Below are positions 15,624 through 21,922 of a stretch of DNA of 21,922 bases, one piece after another. A program made the translations under genes and the position numbers. Numbering within the stretch: position 1 is the stretch's first letter; every line of letters starts with the position of its first letter. This DNA comes from Comamonadaceae bacterium (GTDB lineage Bacteria > Pseudomonadota > Gammaproteobacteria > Burkholderiales > Burkholderiaceae_C), in NCBI GenBank assembly GCA_947372005.1, contig CANBRV010000002.1:1-21922 (forward strand). The letters are read 5' to 3'. The notes under the pieces are model-generated. The model did not search any database. It saw only the letters and a list, made by a program, of their open reading frames with translations, and was not told the DNA's origin.

Positions 15624-16400
15624 TCATAGTAATAAAACTCCTTGGCATTGCCCTGGTCCATCAACTTTCCAAACATAAGCACTTATAGCATCTGAATCCA
15701 CGCAGTTTGCAAAGGGCGGTGAGACGAGTGTTCCATTGATGGTTGGAATCTGGTCACTAAAGCGAAATTGGCCAAAGGTAGGATTGCCATCATCTATTTT
15801 TCTATCTATTTCAGCCAAAGCTTTCGAGTCTATCGCACCACCAGTGGTCACCATCGCTTTACTGCCTTCGTTTGCTTGGGTGGATAAATAGTATGTTCCA
15901 AGGGCATTTGTTGTCGGGACATTGGATGGAAATGCAAAACCTAGCGGCTGACCAAAAAGATTAGTCGGACTAAAGCTTGCTGTTGGGTTGCTAGATGATG
16001 TTTGCTTTGTCATGCACTGCGAGCATGACAAAAACCCTGCTTGAGAAATGTTATTAAAAAATTGCTGGCTATCACCTATGGGTACCCAGCCATCCCCCGC
16101 AACAAGCAAGGCGGGCGCTGCGTTTGCATTAATCAACGCGGCCTGAGCGGCTGTTAAATCGCCTGCTAAAGCGCTATAGCGGTCTTGGAATCCGTAGTAG
16201 GCGACCTGAACTGCACGCACTTGGTCAATGACATTTCGCACTCGTGCCGAAGCAATAAGTTCTTGTCCACGCAAAATACCGCCAATCAATAAGCCAATCA
16301 ACACTAAGACAATAGCCGACTCAACAAGGGTAAATCCTTTTTGAGGATAGTTTTTAGGTGCTGTAGGACGCATTTTGATTAGCTCTATAGCTGTCCTCAT
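15624..16400 (-). CDS. Prepilin of the large CxxC/DDG family (third in cluster)
   Basis: A 258-residue prepilin. The leader is long (22 residues, MRTAIELIK... to YPQKG) before FTLVE with Glu +5; an inner Met (MRPTAPKN) at 16373 would give a normal 13-residue leader. Shared family marks are YYGFQDRYSALAGDLTAAQAAL, FFNNISQAGFLSCSQCMT (vicinal SCSQC), LAEIDRKIDDGNPTFGQFRFSD and a C-terminal two-cysteine loop ending CQGVLLL. S replaces the usual I at +6 (FTLVESAIV). The start at 16400 gives an ATGA overlap with the previous prepilin. It is probably a minor or alternative subunit, being less similar to the first two than these are to each other. Confidence 0.9.
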   Translation of the reverse strand: MRTAIELIKMRPTAPKNYPQKGFTLVESAIVLVLIGLLIGGILRGQELIASARVRNVIDQVRAVQVAYYGFQDRYSALAGDLTAAQAALINANAAPALLVAGDGWVPIGDSQQFFNNISQAGFLSCSQCMTKQTSSSNPTASFSPTNLFGQPLGFAFPSNVPTTNALGTYYLSTQANEGSKAMVTTGGAIDSKALAEIDRKIDDGNPTFGQFRFSDQIPTINGTLVSPPFANCVDSDAISAYVWKVDGPGQCQGVLLL

Positions 16401-17227
16401 AGCAAGGATGCGCCTTGACAAGATCCAGAGGGATTAACCGTCCATGCAAACGGAACCGATGCACCATTAAAGCAGCTAGCAGATCGCGCTGCACTGACGA
16501 AAATGGATGCTCCCGATGTTGCGGTTTGTGCAGCAATATCGGTATATCGAAATTGTCCCGTTCCTGGGCTGCCATCATCAGCTTTGCGGTCAACCTCTGC
16601 AAGCATCGCCGAATAAATACCGCCACCGGTGATGAGTAATGGCTTGCCGCCTTCGCTTTGATCGCCTAAAAAAGAAATGCCCCCGGCCGTGCTTCCTCCT
16701 ACCGTAGGCGTACTTCCTGCAGTTGCGCCTGTATTAAAGTAAAAAGCGAGAGGTTGACTATAAACATTGACAGGACTATTGGCTGCAGTAAGCCCTGCAG
16801 CTGGGGGTAAATATGTTGCAGCTGTGGCTGCCGCACCAGTAACGCCTGGTGTAATAACCGCGGTGCTAGCGCATGACGCACAAATAAGAAAACCTGCCTG
16901 CGTCAAATTGTTAAAGAAGGCGGGACTATCTTCTAAGAGCACATTGCCATCACCTGCTGATACAGCAGGGGCTGTATTGCTGTCGATCAATAAAGCCTGC
17001 ATGCTTGTCAGATCACCTGGCAACATTTTGTATCGATCTACAAAGCCATAAAACGCAGTCTGAATACTACTTTGTTGTGACACGATCGCGCTAGCGCGTG
17101 ATGCATCCATTAATTCGTTGCCGCGCAGTATGCCGCCAATGAGCAATCCGATGATGACAAGCACCACTGCAATTTCGACCAAGGTAAAACCACGTGAGAC
17201 GAATCTAACGAAGGTAGGTTTTTTCAT
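16397..17227 (-). CDS. Prepilin of the large CxxC/DDG family (second in cluster)
   Basis: A 276-residue prepilin: 13-residue leader ending SRG, FTLVE with Glu +5, and a hydrophobic helix with IGLLIGGILRGNELMDASRA. It is the closest relative of the first prepilin, sharing SSIQTAFYGFVDRYKMLPGDLT, DSPAFFNNLTQAGF, a vicinal cysteine pair (CASC), LAEVDRKADDGSPGTGQFRYTD and the C-terminal loop SCFNG...SCQGASLL. An AAGGTG ribosome binding site lies a few bases upstream of the ATG. It lies beyond the terminator at 17264-17303, so it should be made at lower level than the first pilin. Ordinary type IVa pilins have about 150 residues, so these are large pilins. Confidence 0.92.
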   Translation of the reverse strand: MKKPTFVRFVSRGFTLVEIAVVLVIIGLLIGGILRGNELMDASRASAIVSQQSSIQTAFYGFVDRYKMLPGDLTSMQALLIDSNTAPAVSAGDGNVLLEDSPAFFNNLTQAGFLICASCASTAVITPGVTGAAATAATYLPPAAGLTAANSPVNVYSQPLAFYFNTGATAGSTPTVGGSTAGGISFLGDQSEGGKPLLITGGGIYSAMLAEVDRKADDGSPGTGQFRYTDIAAQTATSGASIFVSAARSASCFNGASVPFAWTVNPSGSCQGASLL

Positions 17228-17263
17228 GCTGCACCTTGCTTTATTAAAACCCTACTGACAAGA

Positions 17264-17303
17264 AAAAACAACCGCCAGCAAGTCATTGTTGGCGGTTGTT
17301 TTT
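17264..17303 (-). terminator. Intrinsic terminator/attenuator after the first pilin gene
   Basis: A perfect 14-bp inverted repeat (arms 17264-17277 and 17290-17303, AAAAACAACCGCCA-type) surrounds a 12-nt loop and has a U-run on the minus-strand transcript. It lies 30 nt after the stop of the gene at 17334-18152 and 36 nt before the next start codon. The A/T tails on both arms also make it able to work on the other strand. It would limit read-through from the pilin promoter into the rest of the cluster. Confidence 0.88.
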
Positions 17304-17333
17304 ATCTAATCAAGGAGTCAGATACATGAAGCT

Positions 17334-18152
17334 TTAGAACAAAGTCGCACCTTGGCAGCTTCCAGGAGGATTGACTAGCCAAGTAAAGCCTGCAGCAGCA
17401 CTGCCATTCCAGCATGCGTTAGAAACTGCTTGCGTTACCTTTGGAGCCGCAATAGATGTCGTGCCTGTATCGGTATAACGGAACGAGCCGCCAGCAGGAT
17501 TGCCATCATCAGATTTGCGATCCATTTCAGCCAGCATATTAGAAGCAATGGTGTTGCCTGTTGTAAGAAGAGGCTTGGAAATTTCAGCAGTTGCAGATAA
17601 AAACTCAATCGAGCCAGCTGTACTACCACCAGTGATTGCGGTGTTGTTGAGGAAGGTTAATGGCGCACCATAAACGTTCACAATTGTGTTAGTCCCAGAC
17701 AGGGTAGCTGGAGGAATATAAGTGGCTGCTGTTGCAGCGGCGCCGCCTGCAACAGCAGCTGTACCTGGGGTTACCAGTGCAGTTGAAGAGCAAGGTGTGC
17801 AAGAAATGAAGCCTGCTTGAGAGATGTTGTTAAAGAACGCCGGGCTATCAGCAACCAAAACAACGCCATCACCAGATACGGAGGCAGGTGCCGTCGTGCT
17901 GTTGATTAGCAATGCTTGCGCAGCTGTTAAATCGCCAGGCATCATTTTGTAGCGGTCAATGAAGCCGTAATAGGCAGTTTGAATGCTGCTTTGCTGGGCC
18001 GAGATCGAGTTGATACGTGCAGAGTTCAGTAACTCTTGTCCGCGTAGCACGCCGCCAATTAAAAGGCCAATAATGACCAGCACAATGGCGATTTCAACAA
18101 GGGTAAAACCCCGTTGGACTTGTTTTTTCATTTTCAAAATAGACGATTTCAT
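17334..18152 (-). CDS. Probable major prepilin of the cluster
   Basis: A 272-residue prepilin: leader MKSSILKMKKQVQRG (15 residues), FTLVE with Glu +5, and hydrophobic helix IAIVLVIIGLLIGGVLRGQELL. The ectodomain has YYGFIDRYKMMPGDLTAAQALL, GDGVVLVADSPAFFNNISQAGF, a vicinal SCTPC, LAEMDRKSDDGNPAGGSFRYTD and a C-terminal disulfide-type loop NACWNG...GSCQGATLF. The DDG segment could be a calcium site, as loops there are in related pseudopilins. It is thought to be the shaft subunit because it is first in the cluster, has the best promoter and an AAGGAG ribosome binding site, and is followed at once by a terminator. A second Met (MKKQVQRG) at 18131 would give a shorter leader but has no ribosome binding site. 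Confidence 0.92.
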   Translation of the reverse strand: MKSSILKMKKQVQRGFTLVEIAIVLVIIGLLIGGVLRGQELLNSARINSISAQQSSIQTAYYGFIDRYKMMPGDLTAAQALLINSTTAPASVSGDGVVLVADSPAFFNNISQAGFISCTPCSSTALVTPGTAAVAGGAAATAATYIPPATLSGTNTIVNVYGAPLTFLNNTAITGGSTAGSIEFLSATAEISKPLLTTGNTIASNMLAEMDRKSDDGNPAGGSFRYTDTGTTSIAAPKVTQAVSNACWNGSAAAGFTWLVNPPGSCQGATLF

Positions 18153-18159
18153 GTGAAAA

Positions 18160-18165
18160 CTCCTT
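18160..18165 (-). promoter_or_regulatory. Strong ribosome binding site of the first pilin gene
   Basis: AAGGAG lies 7 nt upstream of ATG 18150-18152 and decides this start over the Met eight codons later. It is the best site in the pilus cluster. Confidence 0.8.
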
Positions 18166-18238
18166 GATGGATTGTTGAAACGTATGCGATAGCGAAATCA
18201 CTATGCATGGACGCATTCTAGCGCATCGCATGAAGCAT

Positions 18239-18267
18239 GTTATAGGGTTTTCACCTATTCATGTGAA
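18239..18267 (-). promoter_or_regulatory. Sigma70-like promoter of the pilus cluster
   Basis: On the minus strand, TTCACA (-35, 18262-18267) and TATAAC (-10, 18239-18244) are separated by exactly 17 nt, each matching consensus in five of six positions. It lies about 90 nt upstream of the first pilin start, leaving a leader of about 80 nt. It is the only convincing promoter in the 144-nt gap between the FimV-like gene and the pilin gene. No sigma54 site, common for pilA in some bacteria, was seen. Confidence 0.6.
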
Positions 18268-18268
18268 T
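18250..18268. promoter_or_regulatory. Overlapping inverted repeats at the pilin promoter -35 (possible operator)
   Basis: Two inverted repeats overlap the -35 element: TTCAC (18250-18254) with GTGAA (18263-18267) across 8 nt, and ATTCA-TG-TGAAT (18257-18268). Position inside the promoter suggests a repressor or activator site. Short palindromes occur by chance in A/T-rich DNA, so this is tentative. Confidence 0.35.
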
Positions 18269-18296
18269 AAATGAATCTTCTTTGCTTGGTTAGGTA

Positions 18297-19340
18297 TTAA
18301 AAACGCTTTGTTGCTTGCTCACGCAGCCATTTTGCGTGCATAGCATTTGCATCTACTTCGCTGACACCAAAGACGGTATTTGCTCCTGATTCTTCAGGGG
18401 AGAGCACTGTCGGTTGGGGGTCTAAAAATGTGGTGGGTAGTTGATTAGCTCTACGTCCACGCCACCTTTTGAAGGCCTGAGTCAGTAAATAAAGTAGCGC
18501 TAACGCAACAACTAATCCGCCTGCAAGCATTGGCCACTGCGCCAGCCAGTTATCAAGACCAGATGCGGGTGGTGGCAAAGGCTTTGCCATACGAACAGGC
18601 ATCTTTGGCGCTGCAGGTGGCATAAGACTAGATACCGCTGGAGCTGGCGACGCCACGGGCGCGGAAGCTGGGGTTGCAATAACGACTTGTGGGGCGGTGA
18701 CTTTAGAGCTTGCCGTAGCAGTTTTGTTTTTAGGTATTGAAGTATTTGCCTTGGGCTTATCAATAGTAGGCGTAGGATGTGTGGGCAATGTTCTGCTGGA
18801 GGACAAGTGCGGCTGCTCGGGCACGGGTGTTGTTTCGGCTACCGACTCAAATCGAATAACCGGTGTGAGCAGAACGTTTAAATCTAGCTTTTCTTCCTGA
18901 GAAGTACTGACGGCGGCTACGGTAGGCAAAGGCATTCCAACGAAGCGGCTGACAGTATCAAACATCAAGTGCAATGGCTTAAAGCTACGCCTGCCGGAAT
19001 TATTGAGCGTCATGAGTAGCTCTGTTGATGGCTCGGGATTGCCTCGTTTGGGTACAACGACGATGGCCAGTCGTTGCTGGAGCCGATTCTTCACGCTAAA
19101 ACTAGCATCACTTAGCCATTGTGGATAGTTCATGCCTTGCGCCGCATGCTGCGCAGGTGTTGCCAGTCGTATGGTTGTATTGGCGCTTAAGCTTTGCACG
19201 GTGCTGGCATCTAACGGGAGCTCAAAAATGAGTGGAGCCCCTTCGGCTGACAAAATGATGGGCGCTTGGGCATGACTGGGCATTTGCAAGCTGACGCAAA
19301 TGAACAAACACAACGGCAGCCAACGCGTCAGCGTTTTCAT
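18297..19340 (-). CDS. FimV-like single-pass membrane protein
   Basis: A 347-residue protein: signal peptide MKTLTRWLPLCLFICVSLQMPSHAQ, then a domain (about 26-128) patterned like the N-terminus of FimV. The likenesses are ILSAEGAPLIFELPLDAS, TIRLATPAQHAAQGMNYP, LSDASFSVKNR and LLMTLNNSGRRSFKPLHLMFD. A long Pro/Ala/Thr/Lys-rich linker (170-260), one membrane helix (270-288) and a 55-residue cytoplasmic tail follow. FimV itself is much longer, with a LysM peptidoglycan-binding domain and TPR tail; neither is visible here. FimV proteins help secretin assembly and pilus function. The start at 19340 has a weak AAAGAT upstream; 19361 (MRKDLYS...) is an alternative. Longer versions would run into the divergent permease gene. 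FimV relationship is tentative. Confidence 0.7.
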   Translation of the reverse strand: MKTLTRWLPLCLFICVSLQMPSHAQAPIILSAEGAPLIFELPLDASTVQSLSANTTIRLATPAQHAAQGMNYPQWLSDASFSVKNRLQQRLAIVVVPKRGNPEPSTELLMTLNNSGRRSFKPLHLMFDTVSRFVGMPLPTVAAVSTSQEEKLDLNVLLTPVIRFESVAETTPVPEQPHLSSSRTLPTHPTPTIDKPKANTSIPKNKTATASSKVTAPQVVIATPASAPVASPAPAVSSLMPPAAPKMPVRMAKPLPPPASGLDNWLAQWPMLAGGLVVALALLYLLTQAFKRWRGRRANQLPTTFLDPQPTVLSPEESGANTVFGVSEVDANAMHAKWLREQATKRF

Positions 19341-19377
19341 AGAATACAAATCTTTTCGCATATCAGTAGGTTGCAAG

Positions 19378-20184
19378 ATGAATGATCGTTTCCAAAAAAG
19401 CCGCACAGCCATTGCTGCTTTGACTCGCCTAACTTTACTTGAGTCTTGGCGCGGGCGCAGCGGACGCTTTTTGTTCATTGCGCTTATCGCGATTCAAGTT
19501 ATCGCAAGTGTAGTGACCGAAATGGCCGTGACCGAGTCACTAGAACTTCGCCTGACCACTTCTGCGTTTTTGTACCGCATGTGCCTTATCTTTTCGCTTG
19601 GCGTCTCTATGATTGCTAGCGTGGTTCGAGAGCACGAGAGCGGCTTTGTGCATGTACTTTTAGCGCATCCTATCTCACGTATGCAATACGTGCTCGGACG
19701 CATGCTGGGTTACAGCATCACGGCATTAATTGCTGCGCTGTCAGTGCTGTTGGTGATGGCTGTTTGGGTGCCTATCGATCAGTGGAGCGCGTTGCTTTTG
19801 TGGTCGATATCGCTTTGGCTAGAGCTGATTGTGACGGGGGCTGTCGCCTTGTTTTTTGCGCTTGGACTGCGTAACATGGTCGGCTCGATGGTGATGTGGC
19901 TTGCGTTTTATATCTTGGCTCGCGTGTTAGATGTGGCACGCACCATGGCCGCAACACCCATTGGGCAAGACCCCACCAGTTTTCAGGCCGTTGCAGGGCA
20001 ATGGATGTTTCAGCTGATGGGTTGGGTGATTCCACCGCTGGGCACCTTCACACGTGCGGAGTGGTTGCTTGGCAACATCATTCCAACGCTGCAAACGTGC
20101 GGCATTTTGGCGTTGTGGGCGCTTGTTTATGCGTCGATTTGCGTTGCGGCGGCGGCGATTGATTTTTATCGTCATGAAATCTAA
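19378..20184 (+). CDS. ABC-2 type transporter permease
   Basis: A 268-residue integral membrane protein with about six hydrophobic helices: FLFIALIAIQVIASVV, YRMCLIFSLGVSMIASVV, MLGYSITALIAALSVLLVMAVW, LLLWSISLWLELIVTGAVALFFALGL, MVMWLAFYILARVL and ILALWALVYASICVAAAAIDF. Between helices 2 and 3 lies REHESGFVHVLLAHPISRMQYVLGRMLGY, the typical ABC-2 permease segment where the E of REHESG marks contact with the ATPase. The start at 19378 (MNDRFQKSR) avoids a 60-nt overlap with the FimV-like gene. It leads a plus-strand unit with an overlapping middle gene and an ATPase. The substrate is unknown. The divergent FimV-like gene starts only 37 nt away, so the promoters of the two must lie within each other's coding sequence. 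Confidence 0.88.
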   Translation: MNDRFQKSRTAIAALTRLTLLESWRGRSGRFLFIALIAIQVIASVVTEMAVTESLELRLTTSAFLYRMCLIFSLGVSMIASVVREHESGFVHVLLAHPISRMQYVLGRMLGYSITALIAALSVLLVMAVWVPIDQWSALLLWSISLWLELIVTGAVALFFALGLRNMVGSMVMWLAFYILARVLDVARTMAATPIGQDPTSFQAVAGQWMFQLMGWVIPPLGTFTRAEWLLGNIIPTLQTCGILALWALVYASICVAAAAIDFYRHEI

Positions 20185-20938
20185 TTTTTTGCAGGCTCGG
20201 CTGCGCGAACGCGTGCGCCTCTTTTTTGCTAAGCGCAAAGCACAAGCGCCTGCGCCAAAGACGTTGTGGGTTTTATTGGTTGTGGGTTTGCTGACTAGCG
20301 GCATCCTGTCAACTGTGCGCGGTAAGCCTCAAGCTAGTGCTGATGCGCTAGGTTGGCCGCCTGGCAATCAAGGGGCACGACTTATTGCACTTGACGAACC
20401 AGTTGCTTTTGCCAAGATGCTTAATTTAGTGACCCAAGCGCATGATGTTCAGCCTGGCCTTTCTCTTGCATATGGGCAGCTTAATTACGACCAACTCACC
20501 AAATGGTTAGACCTTTCGCTTGAGCTGGATCCCACAGGACAATATCCGCTCATGGCAGGCGCACGGCTTTATACCCAAAACTCGGCAGACCTTGCACGCC
20601 AGCGCAAAATGACGGACTGGGTTGCTGCTAGATTTTTAGATGATCCAGAGCGACGCTGGCAATGGCTGGCGCATGTGGCATACGTTGCAAGGGTGCAATT
20701 TAAAGATCAGCCGCTTGCCATGCAGTATGCGGAAACGCTGCGCAATAAAACAGAAAACATTCCGTCCGTGCCTGCATGGGCGCGGCAGCTAGATATCTTT
20801 TTTAAGATTGAATCCAAAGACTCGGAAACCGCTAAATTTTTGATTGGTGGTTTGCTGCATAGCGGGAAAATAACTGACCCTAACGAGCTGCGTTTTTTGG
20901 CGCACACGCTCAAAGAATTGGAAGAAGGCAAACGATGA
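20174..20938 (+). CDS. Single-pass membrane protein of the ABC unit, unknown function
   Basis: A 254-residue protein. It has a basic cytoplasmic N-terminus (RLRERVRLFFAKRK), one membrane helix (about 29-47), and an outer, mostly alpha-helical domain with TPR-like spacing (YDQLTKWLDLSLELDP, YPLMAGARLYTQ, RWQWLAHVAYVARVQFKDQPLAMQYAETLR). No known family is recognised. The start at 20174 overlaps the permease end by 11 nt; a longer form from 20054 would be antisense-like read-through of the permease frame and is unlikely. Its end overlaps the ATPase start (ATGA), so the three proteins should be made together. By context it could be the accessory partner of the transporter, comparable in position to PilG of the Myxococcus pilGHI unit. 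That comparison is an inference. Confidence 0.82.
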   Translation: MKSNFLQARLRERVRLFFAKRKAQAPAPKTLWVLLVVGLLTSGILSTVRGKPQASADALGWPPGNQGARLIALDEPVAFAKMLNLVTQAHDVQPGLSLAYGQLNYDQLTKWLDLSLELDPTGQYPLMAGARLYTQNSADLARQRKMTDWVAARFLDDPERRWQWLAHVAYVARVQFKDQPLAMQYAETLRNKTENIPSVPAWARQLDIFFKIESKDSETAKFLIGGLLHSGKITDPNELRFLAHTLKELEEGKR

Positions 20939-21681
20939 CAACAGCGCACATCACAACCAGCGTGGCTTTGGAGGCCCTGCATGTTGAAAAAATTTATCCA
21001 ACAAGACCTGACTTCAAGGCTTTAAACGATGTCAGCCTAGGTGTTCAGGCGACTGAATGCTTTGCCTTGGTTGGTGTGAATGGCGCAGGCAAAACAACGC
21101 TCATCAAAAGCTGGCTGAACCTCACGACAGTTAGTAAAGGCTCGCTCGCTATCTTTGGTGTGGATGCCACCACGCTGGAAGCACGTCAACGCATGGCGTA
21201 CATGCCCGAGCGTTTTGCACCGCACGGCTGGCTCAAAACTCGTGACTACATTCAGCTCGTGCTATCGCTTCACGGCGTCGCGTGGGATGAGGCCGCTGCC
21301 GTGCAGACCTTATCAGATATGGGTTTGCAGGCAAACGTCCTCAAGCTCGCGATGCGTGAGTGCTCCAAAGGCATGAGTCAAAAGATTGGACTCGCGGCTG
21401 CGTTTTTATCGAACCGTGAGTTACTGATATTGGACGAGCCGATGAGCGGACTCGACCCGATTTCGCGCGTGCAAGTCAAAGGTCTCATTCGCCGCATGAA
21501 GGAGCAAGGTCGCACGGTCTTTATGTGCACCCACGCGCTGGGCGATGTGGGCGAGTTGGCTGACAGGCTCGCTGTAATGCACGGCGGTGAGATTCGCTTT
21601 GTCGGCACTGTGCCCGAGTGGCTAGTTAAGTACAGCACCGATAATCTAGAGCAAGCATATTTAGCAACCGTGAATGGATAA
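20935..21681 (+). CDS. ABC transporter ATP-binding protein
   Basis: A 248-residue cytoplasmic ABC ATPase. Walker A is GVNGAGKTT (47-55), the signature CSKGMSQK (143-150) replaces LSGGQ in the way usual for ABC-2 exporters, Walker B is LLILDEP (163-169) with SGLDP after it, and the switch histidine is H200 in CTHALGD. The Q-loop position reads AYMPERF, with no glutamine; Pro-Glu at this place is common in ABC-2 type ATPases. It energises the permease at 19378-20184. Start ATG overlaps the stop of the middle gene (ATGA). leuB starts only 8 nt after its stop. Function in pilus biogenesis is suggested only by neighbourhood. Confidence 0.94.
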   Translation: MTTAHITTSVALEALHVEKIYPTRPDFKALNDVSLGVQATECFALVGVNGAGKTTLIKSWLNLTTVSKGSLAIFGVDATTLEARQRMAYMPERFAPHGWLKTRDYIQLVLSLHGVAWDEAAAVQTLSDMGLQANVLKLAMRECSKGMSQKIGLAAAFLSNRELLILDEPMSGLDPISRVQVKGLIRRMKEQGRTVFMCTHALGDVGELADRLAVMHGGEIRFVGTVPEWLVKYSTDNLEQAYLATVNG

Positions 21682-21689
21682 ATCAAAAA

Positions 21690-21922
21690 ATGAAAATTGC
21701 AGTTTTGGCTGGCGACGGCATTGGTACAGAAATCGTGGCTGAGGCCGTCAAAGTTTTAAAAGCTTTGGATTTAAAAATGGAAATGGAGTCGGCGCTGGTT
21801 GGTGGCGTGGCTTACGACGCATTCGGTCATCCGCTACCGCCTGCCACGCTGGCGCTAGCCAAAGCATCGGACGCGATTTTGTTTGGCGCCGTGGGTGATT
21901 GGAAGTACGACAAACTGGAGCG
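21690..21922 (+). CDS. leuB: 3-isopropylmalate dehydrogenase, N-terminal part
   Basis: The first 77 codons of LeuB are seen; the gene runs out of the window. It oxidises and decarboxylates 3-isopropylmalate in leucine synthesis. Visible marks are MKIAVLAGDGIGTEIV (proteobacterial forms usually have LPGDGIG; here A replaces P), VGGVAYDAFGHPLP, LAKASDAILFGAVG and DWKYDKLE, close to Burkholderiales LeuB. GGATAAATC overlaps the end of the ATPase gene and gives a weak ribosome binding site. leuB usually follows leuCD; here it directly follows an ABC unit. Confidence 0.95.
   Translation, partial: MKIAVLAGDGIGTEIVAEAVKVLKALDLKMEMESALVGGVAYDAFGHPLPPATLALAKASDAILFGAVGDWKYDKLE

Noticed and set aside
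2256..18152. Search for a retraction ATPase or prepilin peptidase within the cluster.
   Set aside because: Only one ATPase is present and it has the tetracysteine zinc site of assembly motors; no polytopic protein with peptidase aspartate motifs was found.
19300..19377. Longer start of the permease at 19300 (26 extra residues).
   Set aside because: The extension lies over the FimV-like signal peptide region and has no membrane or permease features; the start at 19378 begins with a normal cytoplasmic N-terminus.
1..21922. CRISPR array, tRNA or rRNA genes.
   Set aside because: No regularly spaced direct repeats and no tRNA-like or rRNA-like stretches were noticed when reading both strands; gaps between genes are too short for rRNA.

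Overview
The window is chromosomal DNA from a betaproteobacterium, most likely a moderate-GC member of Burkholderiales. The sequence-level reasons are a LeuB N-terminus and AroK/AroB of the type seen there, a pilus/secretion operon running straight into aroK-aroB (as pilMNOPQ-aroKB does in many betaproteobacteria), and a FimV-like gene near leuB. Genus cannot be settled by eye.

Layout. 1-575 (minus): start of a RAYT/IS200-like Y1 transposase, cut by the window edge, with a 31-nt palindrome (580-610) at its 5' end that also contains the aroB stop codon. 604-2212 (minus): aroB and aroK of the shikimate pathway, overlapping each other. 2256-18152 (minus): one long, tightly packed cluster for a type IV filament machine of the MSHA/type II secretion class. 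In transcription order it holds three related large prepilins (18152 to 15624); an Asp/His-rich lipoprotein; a lipoprotein secretin (MshL-like); a periplasmic TPR protein; the assembly ATPase (MshE-like); the platform protein (MshG/PilC-like); a GspL-like PilM-PilN fusion; a PilO/MshJ-like and an MshK-like protein; a 534-aa GspK/PilX-like giant minor pilin; two paralogous LPCPD prepilins; and a last prepilin related to the first three. Most joins are 1-13 nt overlaps, often ATGA. A sigma70-like promoter with overlapping inverted repeats (18239-18268) precedes the first pilin, and a strong hairpin terminator (17264-17303) after it probably makes the first gene the most abundant pilin.

18297-19340 (minus): a FimV-like single-pass membrane protein upstream of the pilus cluster. 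19378-21681 (plus): a divergent three-gene ABC unit (permease, single-pass membrane protein with helical domain, ATPase), reminiscent of the pilG-pilH-pilI accessory transporter of Myxococcus type IV pili. 21690-end (plus): start of leuB.

How it would work: the ATPase and platform protein build a pseudopilus/pilus from the major pilin, primed by the GspK-like and LPCPD minor pilins. The GspL-like, PilO-like and MshK-like proteins link the platform to the secretin, and the TPR protein, lipoprotein and FimV-like protein are accessory. No retraction ATPase (PilT) and no prepilin peptidase (PilD) is encoded here, so the peptidase must come from elsewhere in the genome. No tRNA, rRNA, CRISPR array or complete insertion sequence was seen, and no gene-free stretch exceeds 300 bases.
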